The notes beneath the pieces were generated by a model that was given only the letters and a program-made list of their open reading frames with translations, made no database searches and was not told the origin of the DNA. 64,000 nt of DNA from Pseudomonas sp. R28(2017) (GTDB lineage Bacteria; Pseudomonadota; Gammaproteobacteria; Pseudomonadales; Pseudomonadaceae): positions 434,001 through 498,000 of the forward strand of contig NZ_NEHW01000003.1 of NCBI RefSeq assembly GCF_002112505.1, written 5' to 3'. Of this stretch, positions 21,614-32,674 are shown in pieces. Position numbers and translations under genes: made by a program. Numbering within the stretch: the stretch's first letter is position 1; each line of letters begins with the position of its first letter.

Positions 21614-22762
21614 TCAGCTCTGCGCGACGGACTTGGGCAGGATGTCGTTGGCGACCATCTCGCCGAACGGGCTCACGTAGCCGCCCGCCTTGGCTTGCTC
21701 CGGCCGCTGCACATCGAGGTGCGGGAACAGCAGCTCGGCAACCCGATACGACTCTTCCAGGTGTGGATAACCAGAGAAGATGAAGGTATCGATACCCAGC
21801 GCGGCGTATTCCTTGACCCGCGCCGCCACGGTCGGGCCATCGCCGACCAGCGCAGTGCCGGCACCGCCGCGCACCAGGCCGACACCGGCCCAGAGGTTGG
21901 GGCTGACTTCCAGGTTGTCGCGGTTGCCCTTGTGCAGGGCGGCCATGCGCTGCTGGCCGACCGAGTCGAAACGCGCCAGGGAAGCCTGGGCGCGGGCGAT
22001 GGTGTCGTCGTCCAGGTGCGAGATCAGCTTGTCGGCGGCAACCCAGGCTTCTTCGTTGGTTTCCCGCACGATCACGTGCAGGCGGATGCCGAAGCGCACT
22101 TCGCGCCCCTGGGCGGCGGCTTTCTCACGCACCTGGGCGATTTTCTCGGCAACGGCACTTGGTGGCTCGCCCCAGGTCAGGTACAGCTCGACCTGCTCGG
22201 CGGCGAGGTCCTGGGCCGCGTCCGACGAGCCACCGAAGTACAGCGGCGGGCGCGGTTGCTGGATCGGTGGGTAGAGCAGCTTGGCGCCCTTCACCTGGAT
22301 GTGCTTGCCGTCGTAGTCGACAGTTTCGCCTTCCAGCACCTTGCGCCAGATGCGGGTGAACTCGACCGAGGCTTCGTAGCGCTCCTGGTGGTTCAGGTGC
22401 AGGCCGTCGCCGGCCAGTTCATCCGGGTCGCCCCCGGTCACCAGGTTGAACAGCGCACGGCCGTTGGACAGCCGGTCGAGGGTAGCGGCCTGGCGTGCGG
22501 CCACGGTCGGCGAAATGATGCCTGGGCGCAGGGCCACCAGGAACTTCAGGCGCTGGGTCACCGGGATCAGCGACGCGGCCACCAGCCAGGAATCCTCGCA
22601 GGAACGCCCGGTGGGGATCAGCACGCCGCCGAAACCAAGGCGGTCGGCGGCCTGGGCGATCTGCTGCAGGTAACCGTGATCGACCGCACGGGCGCCGTCG
22701 GATGTGCCCAGGTACTTGCCGTCACCGTGGGTAGGGAGGAACCAGAAAATGTTAAGGCTCAT
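21614..22762 (-). CDS. ssuD: FMNH2-dependent alkanesulfonate monooxygenase
   Basis: Two-component monooxygenase that uses reduced FMN and O2 to cleave the C-S bond of alkanesulfonates, releasing sulfite and an aldehyde. The 382-residue protein matches E. coli SsuD: it starts [19 protein letters not shown], has the conserved cysteine (C55 counting Met) in GRSCEDSWL, and [15 protein letters not shown]. SsuD needs FMNH2 from the reductase SsuE, whose gene is absent from its usual place next to ssuA here. Confidence 0.97.
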   Translation of the reverse strand: MSLNIFWFLPTHGDGKYLGTSDGARAVDHGYLQQIAQAADRLGFGGVLIPTGRSCEDSWLVAASLIPVTQRLKFLVALRPGIISPTVAARQAATLDRLSNGRALFNLVTGGDPDELAGDGLHLNHQERYEASVEFTRIWRKVLEGETVDYDGKHIQVKGAKLLYPPIQQPRPPLYFGGSSDAAQDLAAEQVELYLTWGEPPSAVAEKIAQVREKAAAQGREVRFGIRLHVIVRETNEEAWVAADKLISHLDDDTIARAQASLARFDSVGQQRMAALHKGNRDNLEVSPNLWAGVGLVRGGAGTALVGDGPTVAARVKEYAALGIDTFIFSGYPHLEESYRVAELLFPHLDVQRPEQAKAGGYVSPFGEMVANDILPKSVAQS

Positions 22763-22822
22763 TGGAGTTGTCTCCTCAAGGGTGGCTCATGCCGGGGCGG
22801 CGCCCCGGCGCAGGCGAATCAA

Positions 22823-23788
22823 TCAAGGCGCAGTGGCGACCTTGGCCGGGGGTGTCCAGATCACGTCCTTGATGCTCAGCGGCTTGGGAATCAGCTTGAG
22901 CGCCTGGAAGGTGTCGGCAATCTTCTGTTGAGCGGCCACCACTTGCGGGGTGAGCGGCTGGGCACCGTAGCCTTGGCGTTTGACCGAGGTCAGGGTGATG
23001 TCGGCCGGCAGGCCGAGCAGTGGCGCGACCTGGTTGGTGACTTCCTGCGGGTTGGCCTGGGACCACTGGCCCACGGCACGCACTTCGTCGATCAGGGTGC
23101 TGATCACCGCCGGGTGCTGGGTGGCATAGTTGCGGGTCGCCAGGTAGAACTGGTGGTTGTCGACCAGATCCTTGCCATCACGCAGGGTACGGGCCTGCAG
23201 CTGTTGCTCGGCGGCGGCCTGGTACGGGTCCCAGATCACCCAGGCATCGACGCTGCCACGCTCGAAGGCGGCGCGGGCATCGGCAGGTGGCAGGTAGACG
23301 GGCTGGATGTCGCTGTATTTGAGGCCGGCATCTTGCAGGGCGCGGACCAGCAGGTAGTGAACGTTGGAGCCTTTGTTGAGGGCGACTTTCTTGCCTTTGA
23401 GTTCTTTCACCGACTGGATCGGCGAGCCTTTCGGCACCAGGATCGCTTCGCTGTGCGGCGCCGGTGGCTCGTAGGCCACGTAGAGCAGGTCGGCACCCGC
23501 AGCCTGGGCGAACACAGGCGGCGTTTCGCCGGTGACGCCGAAGTCAATCGAGCCGACGTTCAGCCCTTCGAGCAGTTGCGGGCCGCCGGGAAACTCGGTC
23601 CATTGCACTTGCACGCCCTGCTCGGCCAGGCGCTTCTCCAGCGTGCCCTTGGCCTTGAGCAGCACCAGGGTGCCGTATTTCTGGTAGCCGATACGCAGGC
23701 TCTCGGCCTGGGCTTGGGTGATGGCGCCGAAGGACAAAGCCGCCGCAAACAGGGCGACCAGACCACGACGCAAGAAGACTGTGCGCAT
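22823..23788 (-). CDS. ssuA: Aliphatic sulfonate-binding periplasmic protein
   Basis: Substrate-binding protein of the alkanesulfonate importer, 321 residues with a signal peptide (LRRGLVALFAAALSFGAITQAQA). The body shows the nitrate/sulfonate-binding fold (IGYQKYGTLVLLKAKGTLEKRL, GSIDFGVTGETPPVFAQAAG, VDAWVIWDPYQAAAEQQ). It contains no cysteine and no methionine after the initiator. First gene of the minus-strand ssuADCBF operon; GGAG-type ribosome site upstream. Confidence 0.96.
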   Translation of the reverse strand: MRTVFLRRGLVALFAAALSFGAITQAQAESLRIGYQKYGTLVLLKAKGTLEKRLAEQGVQVQWTEFPGGPQLLEGLNVGSIDFGVTGETPPVFAQAAGADLLYVAYEPPAPHSEAILVPKGSPIQSVKELKGKKVALNKGSNVHYLLVRALQDAGLKYSDIQPVYLPPADARAAFERGSVDAWVIWDPYQAAAEQQLQARTLRDGKDLVDNHQFYLATRNYATQHPAVISTLIDEVRAVGQWSQANPQEVTNQVAPLLGLPADITLTSVKRQGYGAQPLTPQVVAAQQKIADTFQALKLIPKPLSIKDVIWTPPAKVATAP

Positions 23789-23960
23789 GGCGCTCTCCTG
23801 TGCGATTGGGGTTCGGGTTGCACCTGCTTGCCTCGTTGGCGGGCGAGTAAGGTGGTGGAGCGATGACTCGGCCGGTCAGTGGTTTCGGCGTTGCCTTGTG
23901 TTCTGTTGGAGTGACATTAACAGGCTGTACATATATCTAGAAATCATATTTTTTCATTTG

Positions 23961-23976
23961 TTTATTCCATTTTATT
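23961..23976. promoter_or_regulatory. AT-rich element upstream of ssuA (TTTATTCCATTTTATT)
   Basis: An AT-rich block about 175 bases upstream of ssuA. The ten bases TTTATTCCAT recur exactly upstream of the serine acetyltransferase gene at 33689-33698. CysB activator sites are AT-rich and lie upstream of sulfur-starvation promoters, so this is a candidate. The remaining gap to lsfA (23789-24124) holds a single REP and the lsfA terminator, and no ssuE. Confidence 0.35.
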
Positions 23977-24004
23977 AGTCAGACCTGAGGGCACCTGCCA
24001 CAGC

Positions 24005-24036
24005 ACCTGTGGGAGCGGGCTTGCCCGCGAAGAAGC
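24005..24036. repeat. Single REP element
   Basis: One REP copy (CCTGTGGGAGCGGGCTTGCC followed by CGCGAAGAAGCC) without an inverted partner, between the ssu operon control region and lsfA. Confidence 0.85.
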
Positions 24037-24057
24037 CACCACTGTTCCCGCAGGCAT

Positions 24058-24084
24058 AAAAAAGGGCCGTCGAAACGGCCCGAA
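24058..24084 (-). terminator. Terminator of lsfA
   Basis: Stem GGGCCGT/ACGGCCC (24064-24070 with 24075-24081), tetraloop CGAA, and an A-run at 24058-24063 that is a T-run on the minus strand, about 45 bases after the lsfA stop. Confidence 0.85.
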
Positions 24085-24124
24085 AATCCCTGCTATGGCT
24101 AAGAGCAATGCAACGAGGAATTCA

Positions 24125-24763
24125 TCAACGGTTAGGTTGCGGGGTCAGCCGCAGATAGGGTTTCACTGCCCGGTACCCTTTCGGGAAGCGCTGCTTGATC
24201 TCGTCTTCGTCCTTCAGCGAAGGCACGATCACCACCTCGTCGCCGTCCTGCCAGTTACCTGGCGTGGCGACCTTGTGGTTGTCGGTGAGCTGCAGCGAGT
24301 CGATCACCCGCAGGATCTCGTTGAAGTTGCGCCCGGTACTGGCCGGATAGGTGATGGTCAGGCGCACCTTCTTGTTCGGGTCGATGACGAACAGCGAGCG
24401 CACGGTGAGGGTGTCGCTGGCATTGGGGTGAATCAGGTCGTACAGGTCGGACACCTTGCGGTCGGCGTCGGCGATGATCGGGAAGTTGACCACGGTGTTC
24501 TGGGTCTCGTTGATATCCTCGATCCACTTATGGTGCGAGTCGACCGGGTCGACCGACAGGGCGATGGCCTTCACGCCGCGCTTGGCGAAGTCTTCCTTGA
24601 GCTTGGCGGTCAGGCCCAGTTCGGTGGTGCACACCGGGGTGAAGTCCGCCGGGTGGGAGAACAGCACACCCCAGCTGCTGCCCAGCCATTCGTGGAAGCG
24701 GATCTTGCCTTCACTGGATTCCTGCTCGAAGTCCGGGGCGATGTCGCCGAGTTTGAGGCTCAT
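24125..24763 (-). CDS. lsfA: 1-Cys peroxiredoxin LsfA
   Basis: Peroxiredoxin of the Prx6 (1-Cys) group, called LsfA in pseudomonads for its low-sulfur induction. The 212-residue protein has the peroxidatic Cys45 in FSHPADFTPVCTTELG and the Prx6-type C-terminus (PKGYRAVKPYLRLTPQP). This catalytic Cys is its only cysteine, and it has no Met beyond the initiator. I chose the ATG at 24763 (MSLKLGDIAPDF) after CAGGAG; the frame is open 22 codons further. Upstream DNA (24800-24880) is AT-rich. Confidence 0.95.
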   Translation of the reverse strand: MSLKLGDIAPDFEQESSEGKIRFHEWLGSSWGVLFSHPADFTPVCTTELGLTAKLKEDFAKRGVKAIALSVDPVDSHHKWIEDINETQNTVVNFPIIADADRKVSDLYDLIHPNASDTLTVRSLFVIDPNKKVRLTITYPASTGRNFNEILRVIDSLQLTDNHKVATPGNWQDGDEVVIVPSLKDEDEIKQRFPKGYRAVKPYLRLTPQPNR

Positions 24764-24887
24764 GGGGTGCGGCTCCTGTGCTGTGTTCTGGCTGATGGGT
24801 TCAATGTGCCTGCATTCGATGAGAAACAAAAAGAATAAATAACGATTTATTTATAACTTTTACGCATACGAAATCGCGACCACAAAA

Positions 24888-24910
24888 AAGCCTCGCACTA
24901 GGCGAGGCTT
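24888..24910 (-). terminator. Terminator of the OprD-type porin gene
   Basis: Stem AAGCCTCGC/GCGAGGCTT (24888-24896 with 24902-24910), loop ACTAG, with an A-run at 24884-24889 giving T's on the minus strand; 17 bases after the porin stop. Confidence 0.88.
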
Positions 24911-24926
24911 TCTGTGTGGCTACGGC

Positions 24927-26270
24927 TTACAGGAAGCTGTAAGTGTAGTTCACGATGAAGCGAGCCTGATCCTGGTCTTTGGTGAACTCGCTGGTCGAGC
25001 CACCGCTACCACGGTAGACACCTTGACGCAGGCTGAAGCCTAGGCCTTTGAGCGTGCCTTCCTGGATGGTGTAATCGATACGGGCGTCACGCTCCCACTC
25101 ATTGTAGGTGCCGTGGCCAGAACGGTAGCGAATGTCGTCACCGCGCAGGTAGGAAACAGAGGCCTTCAAACCCGGAACACCCAGACCGGCGAAGTCATAG
25201 GAGTACTGGCCGAAGTTGGTGTTCTCACCAGCACGAGCGAACTGATTGATCATGCTATCAGTGAAGAGGTAGAAGCTCGAACCACCAGCACCTTCGGAGC
25301 TGCCGTTGTCATTAACCAAGCTACCTTGGTTCAGCCATACGAAGCCGCCGTCATCACCTACCTGCTGGCGACCAACCAGGAAGGAGTGGCCACCCAAGGT
25401 GTAGGTGAACATTGCCGACCAGGTTTTGTTGTCGATTTCGCCAGTGTTCTTAGCGTAGCCGCCGTTGTTGTTGAAGTTGTAGGTGCTGTCGTTGCCATTC
25501 TTGCCGTCACTGCTGCTGTCAAAATAGCGCAGGTCAGTCTTGAACGACTGGTTGTCCGAGATTTTGAAGACGTGAGTAGCACCCAGGAAGTGCTGCTTGT
25601 AGAAGTCTTCCAGATTCGAGTAGTAGTACTGCAGGGTGAGGTCTGGAGTCAGCTTGTAGTCAAGGCCACCGTAGCGGAACTTGTTGCTTTCTGCAGTAGC
25701 GCCAGCAACCGACAGACCGGTGCGGTTGCTCGAAGCACGACCCATGGCGTGGGTCAATTGACCGGCGTTGACGGTCAGGTTGTCGATTTCCTTCGACTGG
25801 ATGGTGCCACCTTCGAAGGTCTGCGGCAGCAGACGGCCATCGTTGGAGACCAGAATCGGCAGGTTTGGCGCCAGGGCGCTACCGTAATGAACTTCAGTCT
25901 TCGAGAAGCGCGCTTTCGCGTTAGCACCGAGGCGAGCCCATTGGCTCTCTGCCGACTTATCATGAGCGCTAGGGAAGAAGCTGCTGTTATCAGGGTGCTT
26001 GCCTTTACCACCATCGAGGTGGATACCCCACAGCGCCTGGGCGTCAACACCAAAGCCAACAGTACCCTGAGTGAAACCAGAGATGTAGTCGAGCTTGAAG
26101 CCCTGACCCGACTCACGGTTGTCGTTCACGCCACCCTCACGGGTATCGTTGTTGAAATACATGGTGCGCGAGCTCAGCGCGAGCTTGCTGTCTTCAACGA
26201 AACCTGCGGCACCTGCTGCTTGGGCGAAAACCCCCACTGCCACGGCCAGAGCCAGGCTGGACTTGTACAT
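24927..26270 (-). CDS. OprD-family outer-membrane porin
   Basis: An 18-strand OprD-type specific porin, 447 residues with signal peptide (MYKSSLALAVAVGVFAQAAGA). Family features are FVEDSKLALSSRTMYFNNDTR after the signal, DYISGFTQGTVGFGVDAQAL, YGGLDYKLTPDLTLQYYYSNLEDFYKQ, and a C-terminal aromatic residue region for outer-membrane insertion (FIVNYTYSFL). Ribosome site AGAGGAG precedes the ATG. Located between lsfA and tauABCD, it probably admits organosulfur compounds or small acids; the substrate is inferred from position only. It contains no cysteine. Confidence 0.93.
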   Translation of the reverse strand: MYKSSLALAVAVGVFAQAAGAAGFVEDSKLALSSRTMYFNNDTREGGVNDNRESGQGFKLDYISGFTQGTVGFGVDAQALWGIHLDGGKGKHPDNSSFFPSAHDKSAESQWARLGANAKARFSKTEVHYGSALAPNLPILVSNDGRLLPQTFEGGTIQSKEIDNLTVNAGQLTHAMGRASSNRTGLSVAGATAESNKFRYGGLDYKLTPDLTLQYYYSNLEDFYKQHFLGATHVFKISDNQSFKTDLRYFDSSSDGKNGNDSTYNFNNNGGYAKNTGEIDNKTWSAMFTYTLGGHSFLVGRQQVGDDGGFVWLNQGSLVNDNGSSEGAGGSSFYLFTDSMINQFARAGENTNFGQYSYDFAGLGVPGLKASVSYLRGDDIRYRSGHGTYNEWERDARIDYTIQEGTLKGLGFSLRQGVYRGSGGSTSEFTKDQDQARFIVNYTYSFL

Positions 26271-26769
26271 GTTTTGCTCCTCTACGTTCTAATTCTTGTG
26301 TATCTCTGGCGGCAAGGTCTGTTGCCCCGCTCAACCGTGGATGGGCGATTAGCCCCAAAGCGTGACCATTTAGTCAATCGTTTCTAAACGTTTCTCGACT
26401 TTGGTCTAAGACGCCCCCTGCGCTACAGGATAATGACAATCCTATAAATCCAAAATGACCGTTTTATGAATTCGTAAGATTTTTAAGGAATATCGTAGGA
26501 ACCTTTACTGCCAAAAGTTGTATCGGCGCCGTCAATCATACCTTTAGGTTATTTGCAAACGTTTGCCGACCAGCAACCGCTCAGTCCCCCATGCGAAGGG
26601 AAGAAAGACTAGCAGCGGATCGCTGTTACGCCAGCCGCCTTGACGGCGATGGCCAGCGTTAAAGCGTTTGGCTCCTAAGCTAATTCTAAAAAGTTATTTA
26701 TTTTCGATTTCTTAGATCATCTAGTCTTCTCGCCATCCAACACATCCGTTGCCTGACGAGAGGTTCACC
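26271..26769. other. 500-base divergent control region, porin / tauABCD
   Basis: No gene seen. The region is AT-rich relative to its neighbours, with AAACGTTT at 26386-26393, the palindrome GCAAACGTTTGC at 26555-26566 and an AT-rich block (26683-26710) before tauA. It should hold promoters for both the porin gene (minus) and tau (plus). Confidence 0.6.
26555..26566. promoter_or_regulatory. Palindrome GCAAACGTTTGC, candidate operator
   Basis: Perfect 12-base palindrome in the porin/tau intergenic region. A near-identical copy (GCAAACGTTTGT, 36278-36289) sits upstream of the sfnB operon. The symmetry resembles a regulator-binding site; no regulator is identified. Confidence 0.4.
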
Positions 26770-27741
26770 ATGATCCCGCATGCTCCGCTGCGCCTGTTCG
26801 CCGCCCTGACCCTCGCCAGCGCCAGCTGGTTGGCCCAGGCTGCAGACCTGACCGTTGCCTACCAGACCACCGTCGACCCGGCCAAGGTGGCCCAGGTCGA
26901 TGGCAACTACGAAAAGGCCAGCAAGGCCAGCATCGACTGGCGCAAATTCGATAACGGCGCCGACGTGATCACCGCGGTGGCCAGCGGCGACGTGCAGATC
27001 GGCTACCTCGGTTCCAGCCCGCTGGCTGCCGCCGCCACCCGCAAACTCCCGGTCGAAACCTTCCTCATCGCCACCCAGATCGGTGCCGGCGAAGCCCTGG
27101 TCGCCCGTGACAGCATCAAGACCCCGCAAGACCTGGTCGGCAAGAAAGTCGCCGTACCGTTCGTTTCCACCGGCCACTACAGCCTGCTGGCCGCACTGAA
27201 GAGCTGGAACATCGACCCGTCCAAGGTGCAGATCCTCAACCTCGCGCCACCGGCCATCATCGCAGCCTGGAAGCGCGGCGACATCGATGCCACCTACGTC
27301 TGGGACCCGGCCCTGGGCGTGGCCAAGGAAAACGGCAAGGTGCTGATCACCTCGGGTGAGCTGGCCGAAAAAGGCGCACCGACCTTCGATGCCTGGATTG
27401 TGCGCAAGGACTTCGCCGCCAAGCACCCGGATGTGGTCAAGGCCTTCGCCAAGGTCACCCTCGACGCCTACGCCGACTACCGCAAGGACCCGAAAGCCTG
27501 GCTGGCCAATCAGGACAACGTGGCCAAGCTGGCCAAGCTGTCCGGCGCCAAACCAGCTGATATCCCGGTGCTGCTGCAGGGCAACGTGTACCCGCTGGCC
27601 GCCGACCAGGCCAAGGAGCTGGGCGCGCCAACCACCCAGGCGCTGACCGACACGGCCACCTTCCTCAAGCAGCAGGGCAAGGTCGACGCGGTGCTGCCGG
27701 ACTACTCGCCGTACGTCAGCGCCCAATACATCCCCAACTAA
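26770..27741 (+). CDS. tauA: Taurine-binding periplasmic protein
   Basis: Substrate-binding protein of the taurine importer, 323 residues with signal peptide (RLFAALTLASASWLAQA). Typical segments are LTVAYQTTVDPAKVAQVDG, IDWRKFDNGADVITAVASGDVQIGYLGSSP and DATYVWDPALG. The ATG at 26770 follows GAGAGG; the frame extends seven codons upstream without a signal-like sequence. It has no cysteine and no methionine beyond the initiator. First gene of tauABCD. Confidence 0.96.
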   Translation: MIPHAPLRLFAALTLASASWLAQAADLTVAYQTTVDPAKVAQVDGNYEKASKASIDWRKFDNGADVITAVASGDVQIGYLGSSPLAAAATRKLPVETFLIATQIGAGEALVARDSIKTPQDLVGKKVAVPFVSTGHYSLLAALKSWNIDPSKVQILNLAPPAIIAAWKRGDIDATYVWDPALGVAKENGKVLITSGELAEKGAPTFDAWIVRKDFAAKHPDVVKAFAKVTLDAYADYRKDPKAWLANQDNVAKLAKLSGAKPADIPVLLQGNVYPLAADQAKELGAPTTQALTDTATFLKQQGKVDAVLPDYSPYVSAQYIPN

Positions 27742-27765
27742 GACTGCAATCGCACGGAGCCTGCC

Positions 27766-28550
27766 ATGGCCTTGCTCGAACTGGAGCGCATCAGCGCACA
27801 GTACCCCGGCGCCACCGCCCCGGTGCTGGCCGACATCAACCTGAGCCTGGGGCCAAGCCAGTTGCTGGTGGCCCTGGGGCCATCGGGCAGTGGCAAGACC
27901 TCGCTGCTGAACCTGATCGCCGGCTTCGTCGCCCCCAGTGCCGGGCGCATCACCCTCGACGGTGTGCCGGTGCAGGGCCCGGGTGCCGAGCGTGGCGTGG
28001 TGTTCCAGGATGACGCCCTGCTGCCGTGGCAGAACGTGCTGGGCAACGTGGCCTTCGGCCTGGAACTGGCCGGCGTGCCCCGCGCCCAGCGTGAGGCCAA
28101 AGCCCGCGAGATGCTGGCCCTGGTCGACCTCGATGGTTTCGGCGAGCGGCGCATCTGGCAACTGTCCGGCGGCCAGAAGCAGCGCGTGGGCCTGGCCCGG
28201 GCACTGGCTGCCGACCCGCGGGTGCTGTTGATGGACGAACCGTTCGGCGCCCTCGACGCCTTCACCCGTGAACAGATGCAGGAGCTGCTGCTGCAGGTCT
28301 GGCAGCGCACCAGCAAACCGGTGTTCCTGATTACCCACGACATCGAAGAAGCCGTGTTCCTCGCCAGCGAGCTGGTGCTGCTGGCGCCCAACCCCGGCCG
28401 CGTGGTCGAGCGCCTGCAGCTGGACTTCGGCCAGCGCTACGCCGCTGGCGAGTCGGCCCGGGCGATCAAGTCCGACCCACGCTTCATCGAAACCCGCGAG
28501 CATGTCCTGGCCCGCGTGTTCTCCCAACGCCAAAACCTGCAGGAGCGCGC

Positions 28551-28554
<4 letters not shown>
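27766..28554 (+). CDS. tauB: Taurine ABC transporter ATPase
   Basis: ATPase of the taurine importer, 262 residues: Walker [11 protein letters not shown]-loop [17 protein letters not shown], signature [15 protein letters not shown], Walker [12 protein letters not shown] and LITHD. It begins 24 bases after tauA and overlaps tauC by four bases (ATGA). Confidence 0.96.
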
Positions 28555-30273
<1,719 letters not shown>

Positions 30274-30283
30274 GATTTCCTGC

Positions 30284-30388
30284 TCCGGCCTCTTCGCGGG
30301 CTTGCCCGCTCCCACAGGCTCATCACAGTTTCTGAAAGCTGTGCAGGACCTGTGGGAGCGGGCAAGCCCGCGAAGAGGCCGGTACAGG
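30284..30388. repeat. REP pair (inverted)
   Basis: Copies GCGGGCTTGCCCGCTCCC and GGGAGCGGGCAAGCCCGC, with extended outer symmetry (CCGGCCTCTTCGC / GCGAAGAGGCCGG). Located between convergent tauD and the BCCT transporter. Confidence 0.92.
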
Positions 30389-30390
30389 TA

Positions 30391-32394
30391 TTAGCGGACC
30401 AGATGCAGGAACTGCATGTGCCGTTCGTACTGGTCGAGGATGTCGTTGATGATCTGCTCCTTGCTGTAGCCCACCAGGTCATAGTTCTGGCTGCCTTCGC
30501 TCAGGTGCACCTCGGCCCGGTAGTAACGGCGGTTCTTCAACTCCTGCGTACCCAAACCACCCAGCGCGAACGACGGCGTGAAGTAGCCGCGCATCTGCAC
30601 CTGGTAGATGAACGGCTGCTCCTCGCCATGGCCCACCTTCAGGCTGACGTTGTCATGGCTCGGGTCGTCCTGGGTCACCAGCACCAGCCCCTTCTGCTCG
30701 AACACCTCGCGCACTTCGGCAATCGCCGGGCGCACCACGTCATCCATGAAGCGGTACACCTCATCGCGCGACGGGAAGTGCACGGCCTGGCTCAAGCGTT
30801 GACGCCAGCCGCCACGGCCGCGGCGTGACTGGGCGAACGGCGCCAGCGAGTGCATCTGCGCAATCTGCCGCTGGCTCTCCAGGTAGAAGGCCTTGTGCAG
30901 CCCCCACATCATGCACAGCAGAATCAGCGAGAACGGCAGCGAGGTCAGCACCACCGCCGACTTCAGCGAGTCGATGCTGCCGGCGAACAGCAGGCCGCTG
31001 GTGATCAGCGCGGTCATCGCGCCCCAGAAGATGCGCAACCAGTTCGGCCCGTCCTCGTCGGCACCGCCGCCCTTGGCAGACAGGGTCGAGAGCACCACCG
31101 TGCCGGAGTCGGCCGAGGTGACGAAGAACACGAAACTGATGAACACCGTCACGGCGATCACCGTCTTGCTCCACGGGTAGGTTTCCAGCAGCAGGTACAG
31201 GCTCATCGACGGGTTGTCCAACGCCGACTGGCCGAGCGCGGTCATGCCGTGGTTGATGACCTGGTCCAGCGCGCTGTTGCCGAAAATCGACATCCACGCC
31301 AAGGTGAAGCCCAGCGGGATCAGCAGCACGCCGAAAACGAACTCACGGATGGTGCGGCCCCGCGAGATACGCGCAATGAACAGGCCCACGAACGGTGCCC
31401 AGGCAATCCACCAGGCCCAGTAGAACACCGTCCAGCCACCCAGCCAGTCACGTTGCTCGCCGTAGGCGTAAACGTCGAAGCTCTTGCGCGGCAAGGCGCC
31501 GAGGTAATCGCCGAGGTTCTGGATCAGGGTATTGAACAGGTGCTGGGTGGGCCCGGCGAACAGCACGAACAGCAGCAGCGCGCAGGCCAGGAACAGGTTG
31601 ATGTCGCTCATCACCCGCACGCCCTTTTCCACCCCCGCCACGGCAACCGCCACCGCGGCGCCCATCATCAGCGCGATGAGGACCACCTGCACCCACTGGC
31701 TGTGGCTGATGCCGAACAGGTAGTCGAGGCCGGCGTTCAGGTGCAGTACGCCAAAGCCCATGTCGGCGCCCAGGCCGAACACCGTGGCGATGATGCCGAA
31801 ACCGTCCACGGCATAGCCGATCGGGCCGTTGATGCGTTTGCCGATCAGCGGATACAGCGCCGAACGCAAGGCCAGCGGCAGGTTATGCCGGTAGGCGAAG
31901 TAGGCCAGCGCCATGCCGACGAAGGCGAACACGCCCCAGCCATGCAGGCCCCAGTGCAGAAACAGGATCTGCATCGCCTGGCGCCCGGCCTCGGCCGTGC
32001 CCCCTTCGCCCTGAGGCGGGGTGAGCATGTGGGTCAGCGGTTCGGACACGCAGAAGAAGAACAGCGTGATGCTGATGCCGGCGGCGAACAGCATGCCGGC
32101 CCATGACAGGTAACTGAACTCGGGCTCGTCGTGGTCGGCACCCAGCTTGATCTTGCCGTAGCCAGACAATGCCGTGACCACGACGAACACCAGGTACAAG
32201 CTCATGGCCAGCATGTAGTACCAGCCGACCGTGTTGGCCGCCCAGTTCTGCGCAGCCAGCAGCCACTCGCCGGATGCCTGCGGGAAGAGGATGACCACCA
32301 GGCCGAAAAGAAGAATGAAACTTGCCGCGAAGTAGAACACCGGCGGGTTCATGCGGATCTTGCCATTGGCAAGGGATGGGGACGGTGCACTCAT
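30391..32394 (-). CDS. betT: BCCT-family transporter, BetT-like
   Basis: A sodium- or proton-coupled betaine/choline/carnitine-type transporter, 667 residues and 12 membrane helices, with the BCCT tryptophan-rich signature (GGWTVFYWAWWIAWAPFVGLFIARISRGRTIREF). A long cytoplasmic C-terminal domain (about 140 residues, after KAFYLESQRQ) is typical of the BetT subgroup (E. coli BetT, 677 residues). Start ATG 32394 after GAGGTG. No betaine genes are nearby; it sits between taurine and cysteine genes, so a sulfur-containing substrate (for example taurine, choline sulfate or DMSP) is possible but unproven. Confidence 0.9.
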   Translation of the reverse strand: MSAPSPSLANGKIRMNPPVFYFAASFILLFGLVVILFPQASGEWLLAAQNWAANTVGWYYMLAMSLYLVFVVVTALSGYGKIKLGADHDEPEFSYLSWAGMLFAAGISITLFFFCVSEPLTHMLTPPQGEGGTAEAGRQAMQILFLHWGLHGWGVFAFVGMALAYFAYRHNLPLALRSALYPLIGKRINGPIGYAVDGFGIIATVFGLGADMGFGVLHLNAGLDYLFGISHSQWVQVVLIALMMGAAVAVAVAGVEKGVRVMSDINLFLACALLLFVLFAGPTQHLFNTLIQNLGDYLGALPRKSFDVYAYGEQRDWLGGWTVFYWAWWIAWAPFVGLFIARISRGRTIREFVFGVLLIPLGFTLAWMSIFGNSALDQVINHGMTALGQSALDNPSMSLYLLLETYPWSKTVIAVTVFISFVFFVTSADSGTVVLSTLSAKGGGADEDGPNWLRIFWGAMTALITSGLLFAGSIDSLKSAVVLTSLPFSLILLCMMWGLHKAFYLESQRQIAQMHSLAPFAQSRRGRGGWRQRLSQAVHFPSRDEVYRFMDDVVRPAIAEVREVFEQKGLVLVTQDDPSHDNVSLKVGHGEEQPFIYQVQMRGYFTPSFALGGLGTQELKNRRYYRAEVHLSEGSQNYDLVGYSKEQIINDILDQYERHMQFLHLVR

Positions 32395-32561
32395 GAAACA
32401 GGCACCTCGTCGATCGACGTGAGGTTCGGAATGAACGGGTTCAGCAAAGGAATCCTCCTGTTGAACACCGGCAGCGGACCAGCGTTTTTCATTGAACAAG
32501 CGTTCAAGTTAAACATGGATCGGCTTTCAAAGCGAACCGGGGCGCCGATTGGCGCCCTCCT

Positions 32562-32668
32562 GTTCCGGCCCTTTCGCGGGCAAGCCTGCTCCCACAGGTG
32601 ATTCACAGATTTCAGGATTTGTGACGCCCCTGTGGGAGCGGGCGTGCCCGCGAAAGAGCCGGAACAGG
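32562..32668. repeat. REP pair (inverted)
   Basis: REP copies GCGGGCAAGCCTGCTCCC and GGGAGCGGGCGTGCCCGC in the 280-base gap between the BCCT gene and the serine acetyltransferase gene; flanks TGTTCCGGCCC and AGCCGGAACAG extend the symmetry. Confidence 0.9.
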
Positions 32669-32674
32669 TAAAGG

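Noticed and set aside
26779..26846. Lipobox or Tat signal in TauA
   Set aside because: The N-terminus is an ordinary Sec signal with no cysteine and no twin arginine.
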